Source of the DNA: Edaphobacter paludis
GTDB taxonomy: Bacteria; Acidobacteriota; Terriglobia; Terriglobales; Acidobacteriaceae
Reading direction: 5' to 3'
DNA: 64,000 bases
Assembly (NCBI RefSeq): GCF_039993895.1
Contig: NZ_CP121194.1
Location: forward strand, 1,612,001-1,676,000
Shown here: positions 26,468 through 35,205 of the stretch, in pieces
Numbering within the stretch: the stretch's first letter is position 1
Layout: the number at the start of each line of letters is the position of its first letter
Made by a program: the position numbers and the translations under genes
The notes under the pieces: generated by a model
Told to the model about the DNA's origin: nothing
The model's input: only the letters and a program-made list of their open reading frames with translations
Databases searched by the model: none

Positions 26468-26968
26468 ATGGCATCCGACAACAGCTTCGATGTAGTCAGC
26501 AAAGTAGAACTTCAGGAAGTCAAAAATGCTATCGACCAGGCCAGCAAAGAGGTCCACGCACGCTTCGATCTCAAGGATTCCAAGTCGACGATCGAACTGG
26601 AAGGTACAGAAGCCATCCAACTGGCGTCGCAGAGCGAGTACACGCTGAAGGCAGTCATCGAGATCCTCTCGCAGAAGCTGGTGAAGCGCGGCGTCTCGCT
26701 CAAGAACCTTGAGTACGAGAAGATTGAGCCGGCAGCGAACTCCAGCGTCCGTCAGAAGATCAAGCTGGTTCAGGGGATCCCTTCCGAGAAGGCCAAGCAG
26801 ATCGTGGCGCTCATCAAGGAGTCGAAGAAGAAGGCGCAGGCCAGCATCCAGGGCGACACTGTTCGCGTCGTGAGCAAAGATCGCGATGTTCTTCAGGATG
26901 TGATGGCGCTTCTCCGCGGCAAAGACCTCGGCGTCGACCTGCAATTCACCAACTTCCGCTCGAACTAA
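26468..26968 (+). CDS. yajQ: YajQ family nucleotide-binding protein
   Basis: 166 residues, two tandem ferredoxin-like domains of the YajQ/DUF520 family; FDVVSKVELQEVKNAIDQASKE at the N terminus, LKDSKSTIELEG, KRGVSLKNLEYEKIEPA, and the C-terminal DRDVLQDVMALLRGKDLGVDLQFTNFR. Members bind nucleotides, and a Xanthomonas homologue binds cyclic di-GMP. GAGGAAAAAT before the ATG. Placed between tatD and the polyprenyl synthase gene. Confidence 0.95.
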   Translation: MASDNSFDVVSKVELQEVKNAIDQASKEVHARFDLKDSKSTIELEGTEAIQLASQSEYTLKAVIEILSQKLVKRGVSLKNLEYEKIEPAANSSVRQKIKLVQGIPSEKAKQIVALIKESKKKAQASIQGDTVRVVSKDRDVLQDVMALLRGKDLGVDLQFTNFRSN

Positions 26969-26996
26969 CCGTGCATCCTGATACCCTTAGATACGA

Positions 26997-27986
26997 GTGA
27001 GTACCCTCTCCATCGCGACTGCAGCCGAGGTCTTCGATCTTCTGCGTGACGATCTTGCCGCCATTGAGCGCGAGTTTGCCACGCAGTCAGCCTCGAACGT
27101 TGCCGTCATTACGGATATCGCCCAGTACCTCATCTCAGGCGGCGGCAAACGCATCCGTCCTCTTCTGCTGCTGCTCTCGGCCAAGGCACTGGACTGTACC
27201 AGTCATAGCCGCATCCGGCTCGGCGCAGTAGTCGAGATGCTGCACACGGCAACCCTCGTTCACGACGATATTATCGACGAGGCTGATACACGGCGGGGAC
27301 GCCCCTCTTCTAATACGACCTGGGGCAATTCAAAGTGTGTGCTTGCGGGTGACTGGCTCTACATGCAGTCTTTTGCCACGGCACTTGAAGAACGTAACTT
27401 CCGCGTGCTCGACCTGCTGATCTCGCTGACCCAGCAGATGGTCGAAGGCGAACTGCTCCAGATTGAGAAGCTCGGCCACCTCATCAATGAAGAAGAGTAT
27501 TTTGATCTCATCTTCCGCAAGACTGCCTGCCTCTTCAAGGTCTCAATGCAACTTGGAGCGGCTATTACACGGGTGGGCGACGAGGTGGAGTCTCAGTTAG
27601 GTGAATATGGACGCAACCTCGGCCTTGCCTTCCAGATCGTTGATGACGTTCTGGATCTGACGGCTGCCGAAGATGTGCTTGGCAAACCGGTGGCTTCGGA
27701 CCTGCGTGAAGGAAAAGCAACCCTTGCCGTGATTCACGCGCTCGAGCGCGGTACGGGCGCCGACCGCGAAGCCATCCGCACCGTGCTGGCGGATCGGAGT
27801 TTCGAGAATGCCTCCCATCCGCAGATCCTCGAAATTCTGCATCGTCACGGCTCGATTGATTACGCCATGGATACTGCATGCGCATATGCCGAAGCGGCCC
27901 GGCTTAGCATCGCCGACCTGCCGGACTCCGAAGCCAAACGGGCGCTCCTTTGGGTGCCGGGCTTCGTCACGACCAGAGACCGATAG
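26997..27986 (+). CDS. ispB: Long-chain polyprenyl diphosphate synthase
   Basis: 329 residues. Condenses isopentenyl diphosphate units to make the side chain of the respiratory quinone. Both Asp-rich motifs are complete: DDIID (90-94, followed by ADTRRGRPS) and DDVLD (216-220, within FQIVDDVLDLTA). Starts at GTG 26997. Residues just before the first Asp motif (EMLHTATLVHDD, no bulky aromatics) fit a long-chain product such as octaprenyl. The exact chain length cannot be read, so the symbol is by family. Confidence 0.9.
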   Translation: MSTLSIATAAEVFDLLRDDLAAIEREFATQSASNVAVITDIAQYLISGGGKRIRPLLLLLSAKALDCTSHSRIRLGAVVEMLHTATLVHDDIIDEADTRRGRPSSNTTWGNSKCVLAGDWLYMQSFATALEERNFRVLDLLISLTQQMVEGELLQIEKLGHLINEEEYFDLIFRKTACLFKVSMQLGAAITRVGDEVESQLGEYGRNLGLAFQIVDDVLDLTAAEDVLGKPVASDLREGKATLAVIHALERGTGADREAIRTVLADRSFENASHPQILEILHRHGSIDYAMDTACAYAEAARLSIADLPDSEAKRALLWVPGFVTTRDR

Positions 27987-28088
27987 ACCGCGTGATGAAT
28001 AGGCTGCGAAGCAAGACAGCCGCGCTTCACGGCAACCTTCACATAGCCAGCAGATGTGAATTATTCAGAACCATTGCTTCTTCTGCCA

Positions 28089-28130
28089 TTGCCAGACATC
28101 CTCACGTAAACTGGCAAAGGAATTGAGGAT
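28089..28130 (+). promoter_or_regulatory. Possible H-type pseudoknot hiding the DUF885 ribosome site
   Basis: TTGCCAG (28089-28095) pairs with CTGGCAA (28111-28117). The loop between them holds ATCCTCA (28098-28104), which pairs with TGAGGAT (28124-28130), the ribosome site of the following gene (ATG 28135). Loops of 2, 6 and 6 bases are compatible with a compact pseudoknot. A regulatory role is inference; it matches no riboswitch class I can name. Confidence 0.45.
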
Positions 28131-28134
28131 AGGG

Positions 28135-29943
28135 ATGACGAAGATTTCGCTTGGGCTGGTTGGCGGTTTGGCCTTGATGTGCTGCATGAATACAGTGCCG
28201 TTGAGTGCTCAGATTCAACTTCCTCCCGCAGCCACGGCGGCGCCACAGTCGGTGGCTGATCGCAGCAAAGCCTTGAGTGCGCTGTTTGACGAGATATGGC
28301 AGGACAAGCTGAAGCACTCGCCGGAGTATGCTTCTTATCTCGGCGATAAGCGGTATAACGATCAGCTTACGGACTACTCCGTGCAGGCGGTGAATGCTTC
28401 GCTTGCGCGTGGACGCGGGTTTATCGAGAAGCTTGGAATGATCGATACCACCGGTTTGACGGACCAGGAGAAGTTATCCGCTGAGCTGATGATGCGGTCG
28501 CTGATCGATGACCAGGAGGCGGCGAAGTTCAAAGGGTGGGAGATGCCGGTCAACCAGTTCAGCGGCTTTCACACGGACTTGGCACAGATGCCGACCGACC
28601 TGAGCTTCGATTCTGTGAAGGACTACGACGATTACATTTCACGGTTGCAGAAGGTGCCTACTGCCTTTTCGCAGATTACGGCGAACATGCAGTTGGGGAT
28701 TGAAGATGGGCGGATGCCGCCTGAGTATCTGCTGGAGAAGGTGCTGGTGCAGGGGCAGACTCTGGCCAATCAAAAGCCGGAGGACAGCCCGTTTGCATTG
28801 CCCTTGAAGAAGTTTCCCAAAACGATCAGCGTTGCCGACCAGAAGCGCATCTCCGGCGATCTGTTGAATGTGATTACGACGGATGTACTGCCTTCTTATC
28901 AGCGTTTCGCGAGATTCATGAAGGCGGATTATGTTCCGAAGGGGCGTAAGGACCCGGGGGCATGGGCTCTCCCCGATGGGGATGCCTACTATGCGTTTCG
29001 CATCCGCCAAAGCACGACACTGAATAAGTCGGCGGCGGAGATTCATCAGATCGGGCTCGATGAGGTGAAGCGCGATGAGGCGGAGATGCTCGCGATTGTG
29101 CATAAGCTGGGCTTCGCTGACCTGAAGAGCTTCAATGCGGCCTTAAAGACGAATCCGAAGGAGCATCCTACCTCGAAGGAGCAGTTGCTCGACGCATTCC
29201 GCGGATACATCGCTCAGATGCAGCCTAAGCTCCCGGAGCTTTTCGGCACTCTGCCGAAGGCAAAGCTGGAGGTTATCGAGATGCCGTCGTATATCGCCAA
29301 GGACCAGGCAGAGGCGTTCTATGATCAGGGCAGCGCGGATGGGAAGCGCCCCGGCAAGGTCGATGTGAACACCTACAACTTTGCGGAACGGTCTCTGGCC
29401 GGAGTCGAGGCTGTTGCGTATCACGAAGGGATTCCCGGGCACCACCTGCAGATCTCTATCGCGCAGGAGTTGACCGGTTTGCCGGAGTTCCGCAAGCAGT
29501 CTTACTACACCGCATATACCGAGGGCTGGGCGCTTTACAGCGAGCGACTGGGCAAAGAGATCGGATTTTACCAAGACCCTTACAGCGATTACGGGCGTTT
29601 GGAGGCGGACATCTGGCGGGCGATCCGGCTGGTGGTCGATACCGGAGTCCATTCGCAGCACTGGACGCGGCAGCAGATGGTCGACTACTTCCACGAACAT
29701 ACGGCGATGGACGATACCAACATTCAGGCCGAGGTTGACCGTTACATTGCCTGGCCGGGACAGGCGCTGGGATACAAGATGGGGCAGTTGAAGATCCTCG
29801 AACTGAGGGAGCGCGCGAAGACTGCTTTGGGGACGAAGTTCGACATCAAGGCGTTCCATGATGAGGTGCTGGATTCAGGCGCGCTGCCGATGGATGTGCT
29901 GGACCAGCGGGTCACCGATTGGATTGCTGCACAGAAAAAGTAG
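28135..29943 (+). CDS. DUF885 family zinc peptidase-like protein, exported
   Basis: A 602-residue protein with a signal peptide (to about 23). The family core is the metal-site motif YHEGIPGHHLQ (His430, Glu431, His436/437), followed by YTEGWALYSERLGKEIGFY and PGQALGYKMGQLKILELRERA. The family is related to M2/M3-type gluzincins; activities are mostly unknown. I used the ATG at 28135, which has GAGG six bases before it; a TTG at 28123 lies inside a predicted RNA fold. Its leader can form two interlocked 7-bp stems that would mask the ribosome site. Confidence 0.9.
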   Translation: MTKISLGLVGGLALMCCMNTVPLSAQIQLPPAATAAPQSVADRSKALSALFDEIWQDKLKHSPEYASYLGDKRYNDQLTDYSVQAVNASLARGRGFIEKLGMIDTTGLTDQEKLSAELMMRSLIDDQEAAKFKGWEMPVNQFSGFHTDLAQMPTDLSFDSVKDYDDYISRLQKVPTAFSQITANMQLGIEDGRMPPEYLLEKVLVQGQTLANQKPEDSPFALPLKKFPKTISVADQKRISGDLLNVITTDVLPSYQRFARFMKADYVPKGRKDPGAWALPDGDAYYAFRIRQSTTLNKSAAEIHQIGLDEVKRDEAEMLAIVHKLGFADLKSFNAALKTNPKEHPTSKEQLLDAFRGYIAQMQPKLPELFGTLPKAKLEVIEMPSYIAKDQAEAFYDQGSADGKRPGKVDVNTYNFAERSLAGVEAVAYHEGIPGHHLQISIAQELTGLPEFRKQSYYTAYTEGWALYSERLGKEIGFYQDPYSDYGRLEADIWRAIRLVVDTGVHSQHWTRQQMVDYFHEHTAMDDTNIQAEVDRYIAWPGQALGYKMGQLKILELRERAKTALGTKFDIKAFHDEVLDSGALPMDVLDQRVTDWIAAQKK

Positions 29944-29987
29944 CGTCTCTGATAATTAGTTAAAGGGCACTCTGGTAGCCTTTCTAT

Positions 29988-30842
29988 ATGAGCGACGAAA
30001 CGTACGAGGTTATGACACCTGCTCCGGTGATGCCCGGACTGCGGGTAGCGATTCTGGGCACGGGTAAGATGGGCGGCATTCTGTTGCAGGCCTTTCTGAA
30101 GAACAATCTCGTGTCTCCAGAGCAGATCTTTGCCACCGTGCATCATCCGGAACGAGCGCAGGCGCTGTCCGCGCAGTTTGGGGTGGAGGTCACCACGGAT
30201 AATCTGGCCGCGGCGCAGCAGGCGGACGTGATTCTCCTGGGCGTGAAGCCGATTCAGGTACCGGGTGTCATTGAGCAGATCAAATCGGCGCTCTCTCCGG
30301 ATAAGCTTGTCCTTTCGTTTGCAGCTTCGGTAACAACGCGGAGCATCGAGGATAGCGCCGGGCATGATCTCGGAGTGATTCGCGCGATGCCGAACACGCC
30401 TGCTATGTTGGCTGCGGGAATTACGGCCCTTTGCGCTGGCAGATTTGTTTCAACAGGACAGATGGCGATCGCCCAGCGCATCTTTCAGACCGTTGGGCGG
30501 ACGGTGGTCGTCGATGAAAAGCATATGGACGCGGTTACCGGCCTCTCAGGTTCGGGACCAGCCTTTTTGTACATCATCATCGAGGCGCTGGCCGAGGCAG
30601 GCGTGAATGTTGGATTGCCTCGCGATATCGCCACTCTGCTGGCGGCACAGACTACGCTCGGCTCGGCGAGAATGGTGCTGGAGACGGGATATCATCCAGC
30701 ACTACTCAAGGATGCAGTAACTACTCCTGCGGGATGCACGGTCGACGGGATTCTCGAACTGGAAGAAGGCGGCTTGCGAGTGACTTTAATCAAGGCCGTC
30801 AAGCGGGCCACGCAGCGGGCGAAGGAACTGGCTAACGGCTGA
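29988..30842 (+). CDS. proC: Pyrroline-5-carboxylate reductase
   Basis: Last step of proline synthesis, reduction of pyrroline-5-carboxylate with NAD(P)H. 284 residues; Rossmann motif VAILGTGKMGG (about 17-27), GVKPIQV, RAMPNTPAMLAAGITALC, and the C-terminal dimer helix block TGLSGSGPAFLYIIIEALAEAGVNVGLPRD with PAGCTVDGILELEEGGLR. The N terminus carries about 12 extra residues relative to short family members. Confidence 0.95.
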   Translation: MSDETYEVMTPAPVMPGLRVAILGTGKMGGILLQAFLKNNLVSPEQIFATVHHPERAQALSAQFGVEVTTDNLAAAQQADVILLGVKPIQVPGVIEQIKSALSPDKLVLSFAASVTTRSIEDSAGHDLGVIRAMPNTPAMLAAGITALCAGRFVSTGQMAIAQRIFQTVGRTVVVDEKHMDAVTGLSGSGPAFLYIIIEALAEAGVNVGLPRDIATLLAAQTTLGSARMVLETGYHPALLKDAVTTPAGCTVDGILELEEGGLRVTLIKAVKRATQRAKELANG

Positions 30843-30883
30843 CGAATATCGGCCATCGATTTTGCGCTGCGTAGAATGAGGAT

Positions 30884-31843
30884 ATGGCAACGGTTGCAGC
30901 TATGGCAGGGAAGCGGATTCCGAAGGCACTCGTTGGTTATGCGTGGTTGGTTGTTGCGTACAACGTGCTGGTCATCCTGTGGGGAGCCGTAGTACGCGCC
31001 ACAGGATCGGGGGCGGGCTGCGGGGACAACTGGCCGCTCTGCAATGGCGACTACTTTCCACATCATCCCCGTCTGGCTACAGTCATCGAATTCGCCCACC
31101 GGTCGATGACGGGTGTCAGCACAATTCTGGTGATAGGGCTGGTGGTTTGGACGTTCTATGCAGCCATGCGAGGACATCGTGCCCGACGTGCGGTTGTGGC
31201 ATCTGCAATTCTGCTGGTGACGGAAGCATTGCTTGGGGCAGTGCTGGTGCTGGGCAAGTTTGTCGGGAATAACATCTCGACCGCGCGAGTGGTAATGCAG
31301 TCAATCCACTTCACCAATACTCTGCTGTTCCTGGGGTCACTGGCGTTGACGGCATGGTGGCTGGGCGATGCAGATGACTCCGCTGGGCAGAACCATGCGA
31401 TGGAATCAAATAGTAAGGACCGATCATTGTTCTGGCCTGCGTGGGTGACGATCATCGCAACAATTGTGGTGGGCGCCACTGGATCTGTCGCAGCTCTGGC
31501 AGATACGCTGTTTCCTTCCCCCAGCCTGCTGGCGGGCTTCGCTTCTGACTTCGCTCAAAACTCACCGCTGCTGGTTCGGATGCGGTGGGTGCATCCTGCT
31601 GCCGCGCTTATAGGATTTTTTTGTGTGATCTGGCTGGTGATGAAGGTGAGGTCTCGGCTGGCCTGGATTGTGGCGGGATTGCTATGCTTGCAGTTTGTCC
31701 TTGGAATTGCGGATGTTCTGCTGCTAGCCCCCACGTGGATACAGATTGTCCATCTGCTGGGCGCAGATCTTTATTGGGTGGCGCTCGTCTGTCTTGCTGC
31801 CGAAGCGCTTTGGGGAGCAAGGAACAAAGTTTTCAGTGCCTGA
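30884..31843 (+). CDS. ctaA: Heme A synthase (CtaA/COX15)
   Basis: Oxidises the C8 methyl of heme O to give heme A for aa3-type cytochrome oxidase, in the inner membrane. 319 residues with eight hydrophobic segments in two four-helix halves. The extracytoplasmic loop has the Cys pair of the CtaA type (GSGAGCGDNWPLC), and heme-ligand His occur in EFAHRSMTG, QSIHFTNT, RWVHPAAA and IVHLLGADLYW. It stands alone here without ctaB or oxidase subunits; a near-perfect palindrome follows. Confidence 0.93.
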   Translation: MATVAAMAGKRIPKALVGYAWLVVAYNVLVILWGAVVRATGSGAGCGDNWPLCNGDYFPHHPRLATVIEFAHRSMTGVSTILVIGLVVWTFYAAMRGHRARRAVVASAILLVTEALLGAVLVLGKFVGNNISTARVVMQSIHFTNTLLFLGSLALTAWWLGDADDSAGQNHAMESNSKDRSLFWPAWVTIIATIVVGATGSVAALADTLFPSPSLLAGFASDFAQNSPLLVRMRWVHPAAALIGFFCVIWLVMKVRSRLAWIVAGLLCLQFVLGIADVLLLAPTWIQIVHLLGADLYWVALVCLAAEALWGARNKVFSA

Positions 31844-31876
31844 AACAATATAAGGACGGCCTCGTTGATTCTGCAA

Positions 31877-31918
31877 ATGGAGAACGGCGCAACCCAATTG
31901 GGCTGCGCCGTTCTCCAT
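31877..31918. terminator. 42-nt near-perfect palindrome, probable bidirectional terminator
   Basis: ATGGAGAACGGCGCA (31877-31891) is the exact inverted complement of 31904-31918, and the centre holds the palindrome CCCAATTGGG. It lies between the convergent ctaA and small secreted-protein genes. The stem is very stable, but T runs on either side are short. Confidence 0.6.
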
Positions 31919-31938
31919 TTATGCGCGAATTAAAGCCA

Positions 31939-32223
31939 TTACTGTTGGGTGGTGCGATCCCTATCCGTGCGTGTCTCTCGCGGTGTATCAGGATCCATCT
32001 TGCGGTGGACCTTTTTCACCCCATGTTTGGTCTTGTGATACGCCTTTTTCGTTCCCTGCTTGACACCGTGGCCGGTGTCTCTCGCTGCATCCTTGGTTTC
32101 GTGACCAGCGTCCCTCATGCTCTGCTTTGCTCCGCTATCATTCTGCGCAAGGGCGAAGCCGGATGATACGCCCATAGCAAGTGAGACTGACAGGATGGTG
32201 GTTCCCAATCTGTAAAAGCGCAT
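31939..32223 (-). CDS. Small exported basic protein
   Basis: 94 residues: a signal peptide (MRFYRLGTTILSVSLAM..., cleavage after ALA near residue 26), then a charged, Lys/His/Asp-rich chain with a repeated pattern KxAxxxTGHGVKxGTKKAYHKTKHGVK, predicted helical or disordered. GGGAG upstream of the ATG. I recognise similar short proteins in this phylum but know no role; DNA-, metal- or envelope-polymer binding would fit the charge. No cysteine. Confidence 0.72.
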   Translation of the reverse strand: MRFYRLGTTILSVSLAMGVSSGFALAQNDSGAKQSMRDAGHETKDAARDTGHGVKQGTKKAYHKTKHGVKKVHRKMDPDTPRETRTDRDRTTQQ

Positions 32224-32575
32224 TATTATCTCCCAGCGGGCGTAAATATGACCCGACAGAAGGTAGATTCGGATTTTGGGTCACGAGTTGTAACAGAGAA
32301 CAGACGACCCTGCCCTAGCCGGCAGGGAAGACGGCGAAGTAAAACGATTTAGTAAAGAAAATAGGGCGAACTGCGCCGTATTTAAATACTGGAAGCTCCT
32401 GAATTTAATCCTGTATAGTTGCTACGAACGGAAATTACCGGAATACGCTTACTGGAAGGTTTTGCCGCTGCCAGAAATTCGTTCCGCGACCTCCGACAGA
32501 TACAAAAAGCTCTAACTGAGAGGGTGTGGACGCTCCCTGCCGTTGGCATGGACTGTTCGCCTGGGGTTTTGACTG
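32224..32575. other. Intergenic 352 bp with hairpin and palindrome
   Basis: No convincing gene. It holds a 7-bp hairpin CCCTGCC/GGCAGGG (32308-32327), the 12-bp palindrome GTATTTAAATAC (32378-32389), a TGACCC/GGGTCA pair at 32249-32254 and 32278-32283, and a -10-like TATAGT (32414-32419). It must hold the promoters for the divergent small secreted protein and symporter genes. An open frame at 32419-32964 is out of frame with the symporter and unlike any protein. Confidence 0.4.
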
Positions 32576-34303
32576 ATGCAGGTTTTTGCTGCGCTGCTGA
32601 TGATGAAGGGGCAAATGACCAAGCTTGCCCCGGTGGACATCCTGATTCTGGCGTTGTACTTCGCGCTGGTCGTATTCATCGGCTTTTACGCGAAGGGCAA
32701 GGCGAACACCAGCGAGGACTTCTTCCTGGCCGGACGCGAGATGACGGCCTGGATCGCGGGGCTGAGCTTCGTGTCGGCCAACCTGGGATCGCTGGAACTG
32801 ATGGGCTGGGCAGGTGCGGCGTACCAGTACGGCATTCTTGCTATGCACTGGTACTGGATCGGTGCGATTCCTGCGATGCTATTTCTCGGCATCGTGATGA
32901 TGCCGTTCTATTACATCTCGAAGACACATTCGGTACCCGGTTATCTGCAACTGCGGTTCGGTGAGCCAGCCCGCGGGTTGTCGGCGATCTCGTTCGGCAT
33001 CATGACGATTCTGATGAGCGGCGTGAACATGTATGCCATGGCCGTGGTGATGCAAACGGTTCTTGGCTGGAACATCAGCTTCAGCATCTGGGTGGGCGCG
33101 GCCACGGTGGCGCTCTATGTGATGCTGGGCGGCTTGCGGTCGGCCATCATCAATGAGGTCTTGCAGTTTGTGCTGATCTGGGCGGGCGCGGCGATGATCC
33201 CCATCCTTGGGCTGATCGAGGCCGGTGGATGGACGAACCTTAAAGCGCAGATTGCCGTGAACGTAGGCCGCAGCGACTATACGCATCTGTGGAGCACGCT
33301 GGGTCATTTCAAAGACAACCCCATGGGCGTGCATTGGACCGGGATCGTCTTTGGGCTGGGATTCGTCATTAGTTTCGGATATTGGACAACCGACTTTCTC
33401 GTCGTCCAGCGTGTACTGAGTGCGAATAATCTGCGCGCAGCAAAGATGGCTCCGGTTATCGGAGCAGCCTTTAAAATGGCGGTTCCCTTCATCGTCATCG
33501 TGCCCGGCCTGCTGGCATTGGCGGTGCTGAAAAACCCCGACGGCAGCGTGATGCACCTGGTGCCCGCCAGCATTGCCCAGGTCACCGGACAACATAGCTA
33601 CGACGACGTACTTCCGCTGATGCTGATCCGCTACTGTGGACCGGGCCTGCTGGGATTAGGCATTACCGCGTTGGTCGCCGGATTTATGAGCGGCATGGCG
33701 GGCAATGTCAGCGCATTCTCGACGGTGTGGACGTACGACATCTACGGCGCCTTCATCAACAAAAAAGCCAGTGACAAACACTACGTCGCCATGGGCCGCT
33801 GGTCGACCGTGATCGGCATGTTGGTGAGCGTTGCGACTGCTTACCTCGTCATGAACGCGGCCAGCATCATGGACTACGTTCAGGCGCTGTTTACTTTTTT
33901 CATCGCGCCGCTGTTCGGCACAGTAGTGCTCGGCATGTTGTGGAAACGGGCGACCCATGCCGGCGGCTTCTGCGGCCTATTGGCGGGAACGGTGTCTTCG
34001 ATCGGCATGTTTGTCTGGACGCATAGCGATCCCGGGGCGTTGCGCTATATCGCCCTTAGCGCGGATGCGAAGCCGATGGCAGAGAACCTCTATCGCGGAC
34101 TGTGGAGCTGGCTGATCTGCGTGAGTGTCACGGTGATAGTGAGTCTGGTGACCAAGCCTGTTCCAGTAGAGCAGCTTGGCGGGCTGGTCTATGGCGTTAC
34201 GCCGATCCCAGATGATGGATCGAAGACGCTTTGGCAGAAGCCAATCTTTTGGGCCATCGTGGTCATCACCATCTTCTTTATTTTGAATTTGATGTTGTGG
34301 TAG
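32576..34303 (+). CDS. Sodium/solute symporter (SSF family)
   Basis: A 575-residue inner-membrane cotransporter with about 13-14 hydrophobic helices. SSF hallmarks are present: YAKGKANTSEDFFLAGREMTAWIAGLSFVSANLGSLELMGWAGAAYQYG at the first helices, and the family block ALVAGFMSGMAGNVSAFSTVWTYDIYG near 370-395. It looks like the sugar/inositol branch (SGLT-like) more than proline or pantothenate carriers, but substrate is inference. In-frame ATGs at 32603 and 32618 are possible starts. The next gene, a tiny membrane protein, follows the stop at once. Confidence 0.9.
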   Translation: MQVFAALLMMKGQMTKLAPVDILILALYFALVVFIGFYAKGKANTSEDFFLAGREMTAWIAGLSFVSANLGSLELMGWAGAAYQYGILAMHWYWIGAIPAMLFLGIVMMPFYYISKTHSVPGYLQLRFGEPARGLSAISFGIMTILMSGVNMYAMAVVMQTVLGWNISFSIWVGAATVALYVMLGGLRSAIINEVLQFVLIWAGAAMIPILGLIEAGGWTNLKAQIAVNVGRSDYTHLWSTLGHFKDNPMGVHWTGIVFGLGFVISFGYWTTDFLVVQRVLSANNLRAAKMAPVIGAAFKMAVPFIVIVPGLLALAVLKNPDGSVMHLVPASIAQVTGQHSYDDVLPLMLIRYCGPGLLGLGITALVAGFMSGMAGNVSAFSTVWTYDIYGAFINKKASDKHYVAMGRWSTVIGMLVSVATAYLVMNAASIMDYVQALFTFFIAPLFGTVVLGMLWKRATHAGGFCGLLAGTVSSIGMFVWTHSDPGALRYIALSADAKPMAENLYRGLWSWLICVSVTVIVSLVTKPVPVEQLGGLVYGVTPIPDDGSKTLWQKPIFWAIVVITIFFILNLMLW

Positions 34304-34313
34304 GAGCTTGGCT

Positions 34314-34559
34314 ATGAACGAAAAACGCGATGTGGAGACAGCCGAGCTGTCGATCTGGTTCTTTTGCGGAATTCTGATGCTGACCTATGGAGTGGTGCTG
34401 ATTGCCACAGGAATCCTGGAGTATCACAATCCTCCGCCGAATGAACTTTTGTTGCCATGGTTGGAGTCATTGCATCCGACGCTGTGGTGGGGCATGGTGA
34501 TGGCGGTATTTGGCGGAATCTACACATTCAAATTCTGGCCGAAGCACCCTCTATTTTAG
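34314..34559 (+). CDS. Small two-helix membrane protein, likely partner of the symporter
   Basis: 81 residues from the ATG at 34314; AGGAG (34302-34306) overlaps the symporter stop. Two transmembrane segments: about 14-34 (WFFCGILMLTYGVVLIATGIL) and 58-73 (LWWGMVMAVFGGIYTF), joined by a polar, Pro-rich loop. The arrangement recalls the small membrane proteins (DUF485/DUF4212 types) beside other SSF transporters, though the sequence is not clearly either. A stabilising or modulating subunit is the best guess. Confidence 0.75.
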   Translation: MNEKRDVETAELSIWFFCGILMLTYGVVLIATGILEYHNPPPNELLLPWLESLHPTLWWGMVMAVFGGIYTFKFWPKHPLF

Positions 34560-34651
34560 GGGGCAGAGCTAGGGGAAAGCAGTTGAAGCCGCTCTTCGAT
34601 CCGGACCTTTAATGAGGCATTGCTCTCGTTCACCAGCGACGTGTGGAAACG

Positions 34652-34879
34652 CTAAGGTAATTTAGCGGCAAAGCGTTCCCTTACATTCTTGCTGATGAAC
34701 GTAGCGAGTCCCTTACTGCGTTTGGCGAGGGACTTCATTGTTTCCACTTCCTTCTTTCCAGGAATGGTGTAGTCGTAGCGATATCGCTGCTTACCCTCAA
34801 ATTCGATATTGATGTGATCATCTCCAGCCTCGAATGCGACTACACCGGAAGTTCCGCTCAGGTTTTTGTAGGGCTGCAT
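34652..34879 (-). CDS. Short KTSC-like protein
   Basis: 75 residues from the ATG at 34879, with GGAG about 8 bases upstream; the frame runs 15 codons further to 34924. The pattern is GTSGVVAFEAGDDHINIEFEG, then QRYRYDYTIPGKKEVETMKSLAKRSKGLATFISKNVR, a beta hairpin followed by helix resembling the KTSC fold found in phage and accessory proteins. Function unknown. Convergent with the symporter partner gene. Confidence 0.6.
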   Translation of the reverse strand: MQPYKNLSGTSGVVAFEAGDDHINIEFEGKQRYRYDYTIPGKKEVETMKSLAKRSKGLATFISKNVRERFAAKLP

Positions 34880-35205
34880 ATTTGCACTCCATTCGACGGT
34901 CCAGTACCCCCTCCCCGTACTCAAGTCCTAAAGTCTTCGAACGAGAGGCTTTAGGTCTGGACCTCCTTAGGACTTGTGGAAGCTGGCTGGCACTCCTCTG
35001 GGGACACAGTGCCTTCCGGAGGCTGGCTTAAGTCAAGTTTTGCGCAATGGGTTTCGGGCTGGGTGGCTCGCTGATTTGGGTGACGCGAATTCGGCTCCGA
35101 AGCGAGGTTTGCGACGAGTGAGCAACTGGTTCGTCTTTGGCCGTGGAGGTCGCACACCTCAAGATCGAGAGTTGTGGGACATCCGGTTTCGAGTCGATTT
35201 AGCCC
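34880..35205. other. Intergenic 326 bp with a folded repeat element
   Basis: No gene seen. AAGTCCTAA (34923-34931) and TTAGGACTT (34967-34975) form a perfect 9-bp inverted repeat enclosing an inner hairpin AAAGTCT/AGGCTTT. Bases 34933-34961 resemble 36379-36405 (GTCTTCGAA...CTT...TCTGGA), so this is probably a dispersed repeat family. The rest (34976-35205) shows no recognisable feature. Confidence 0.45.
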
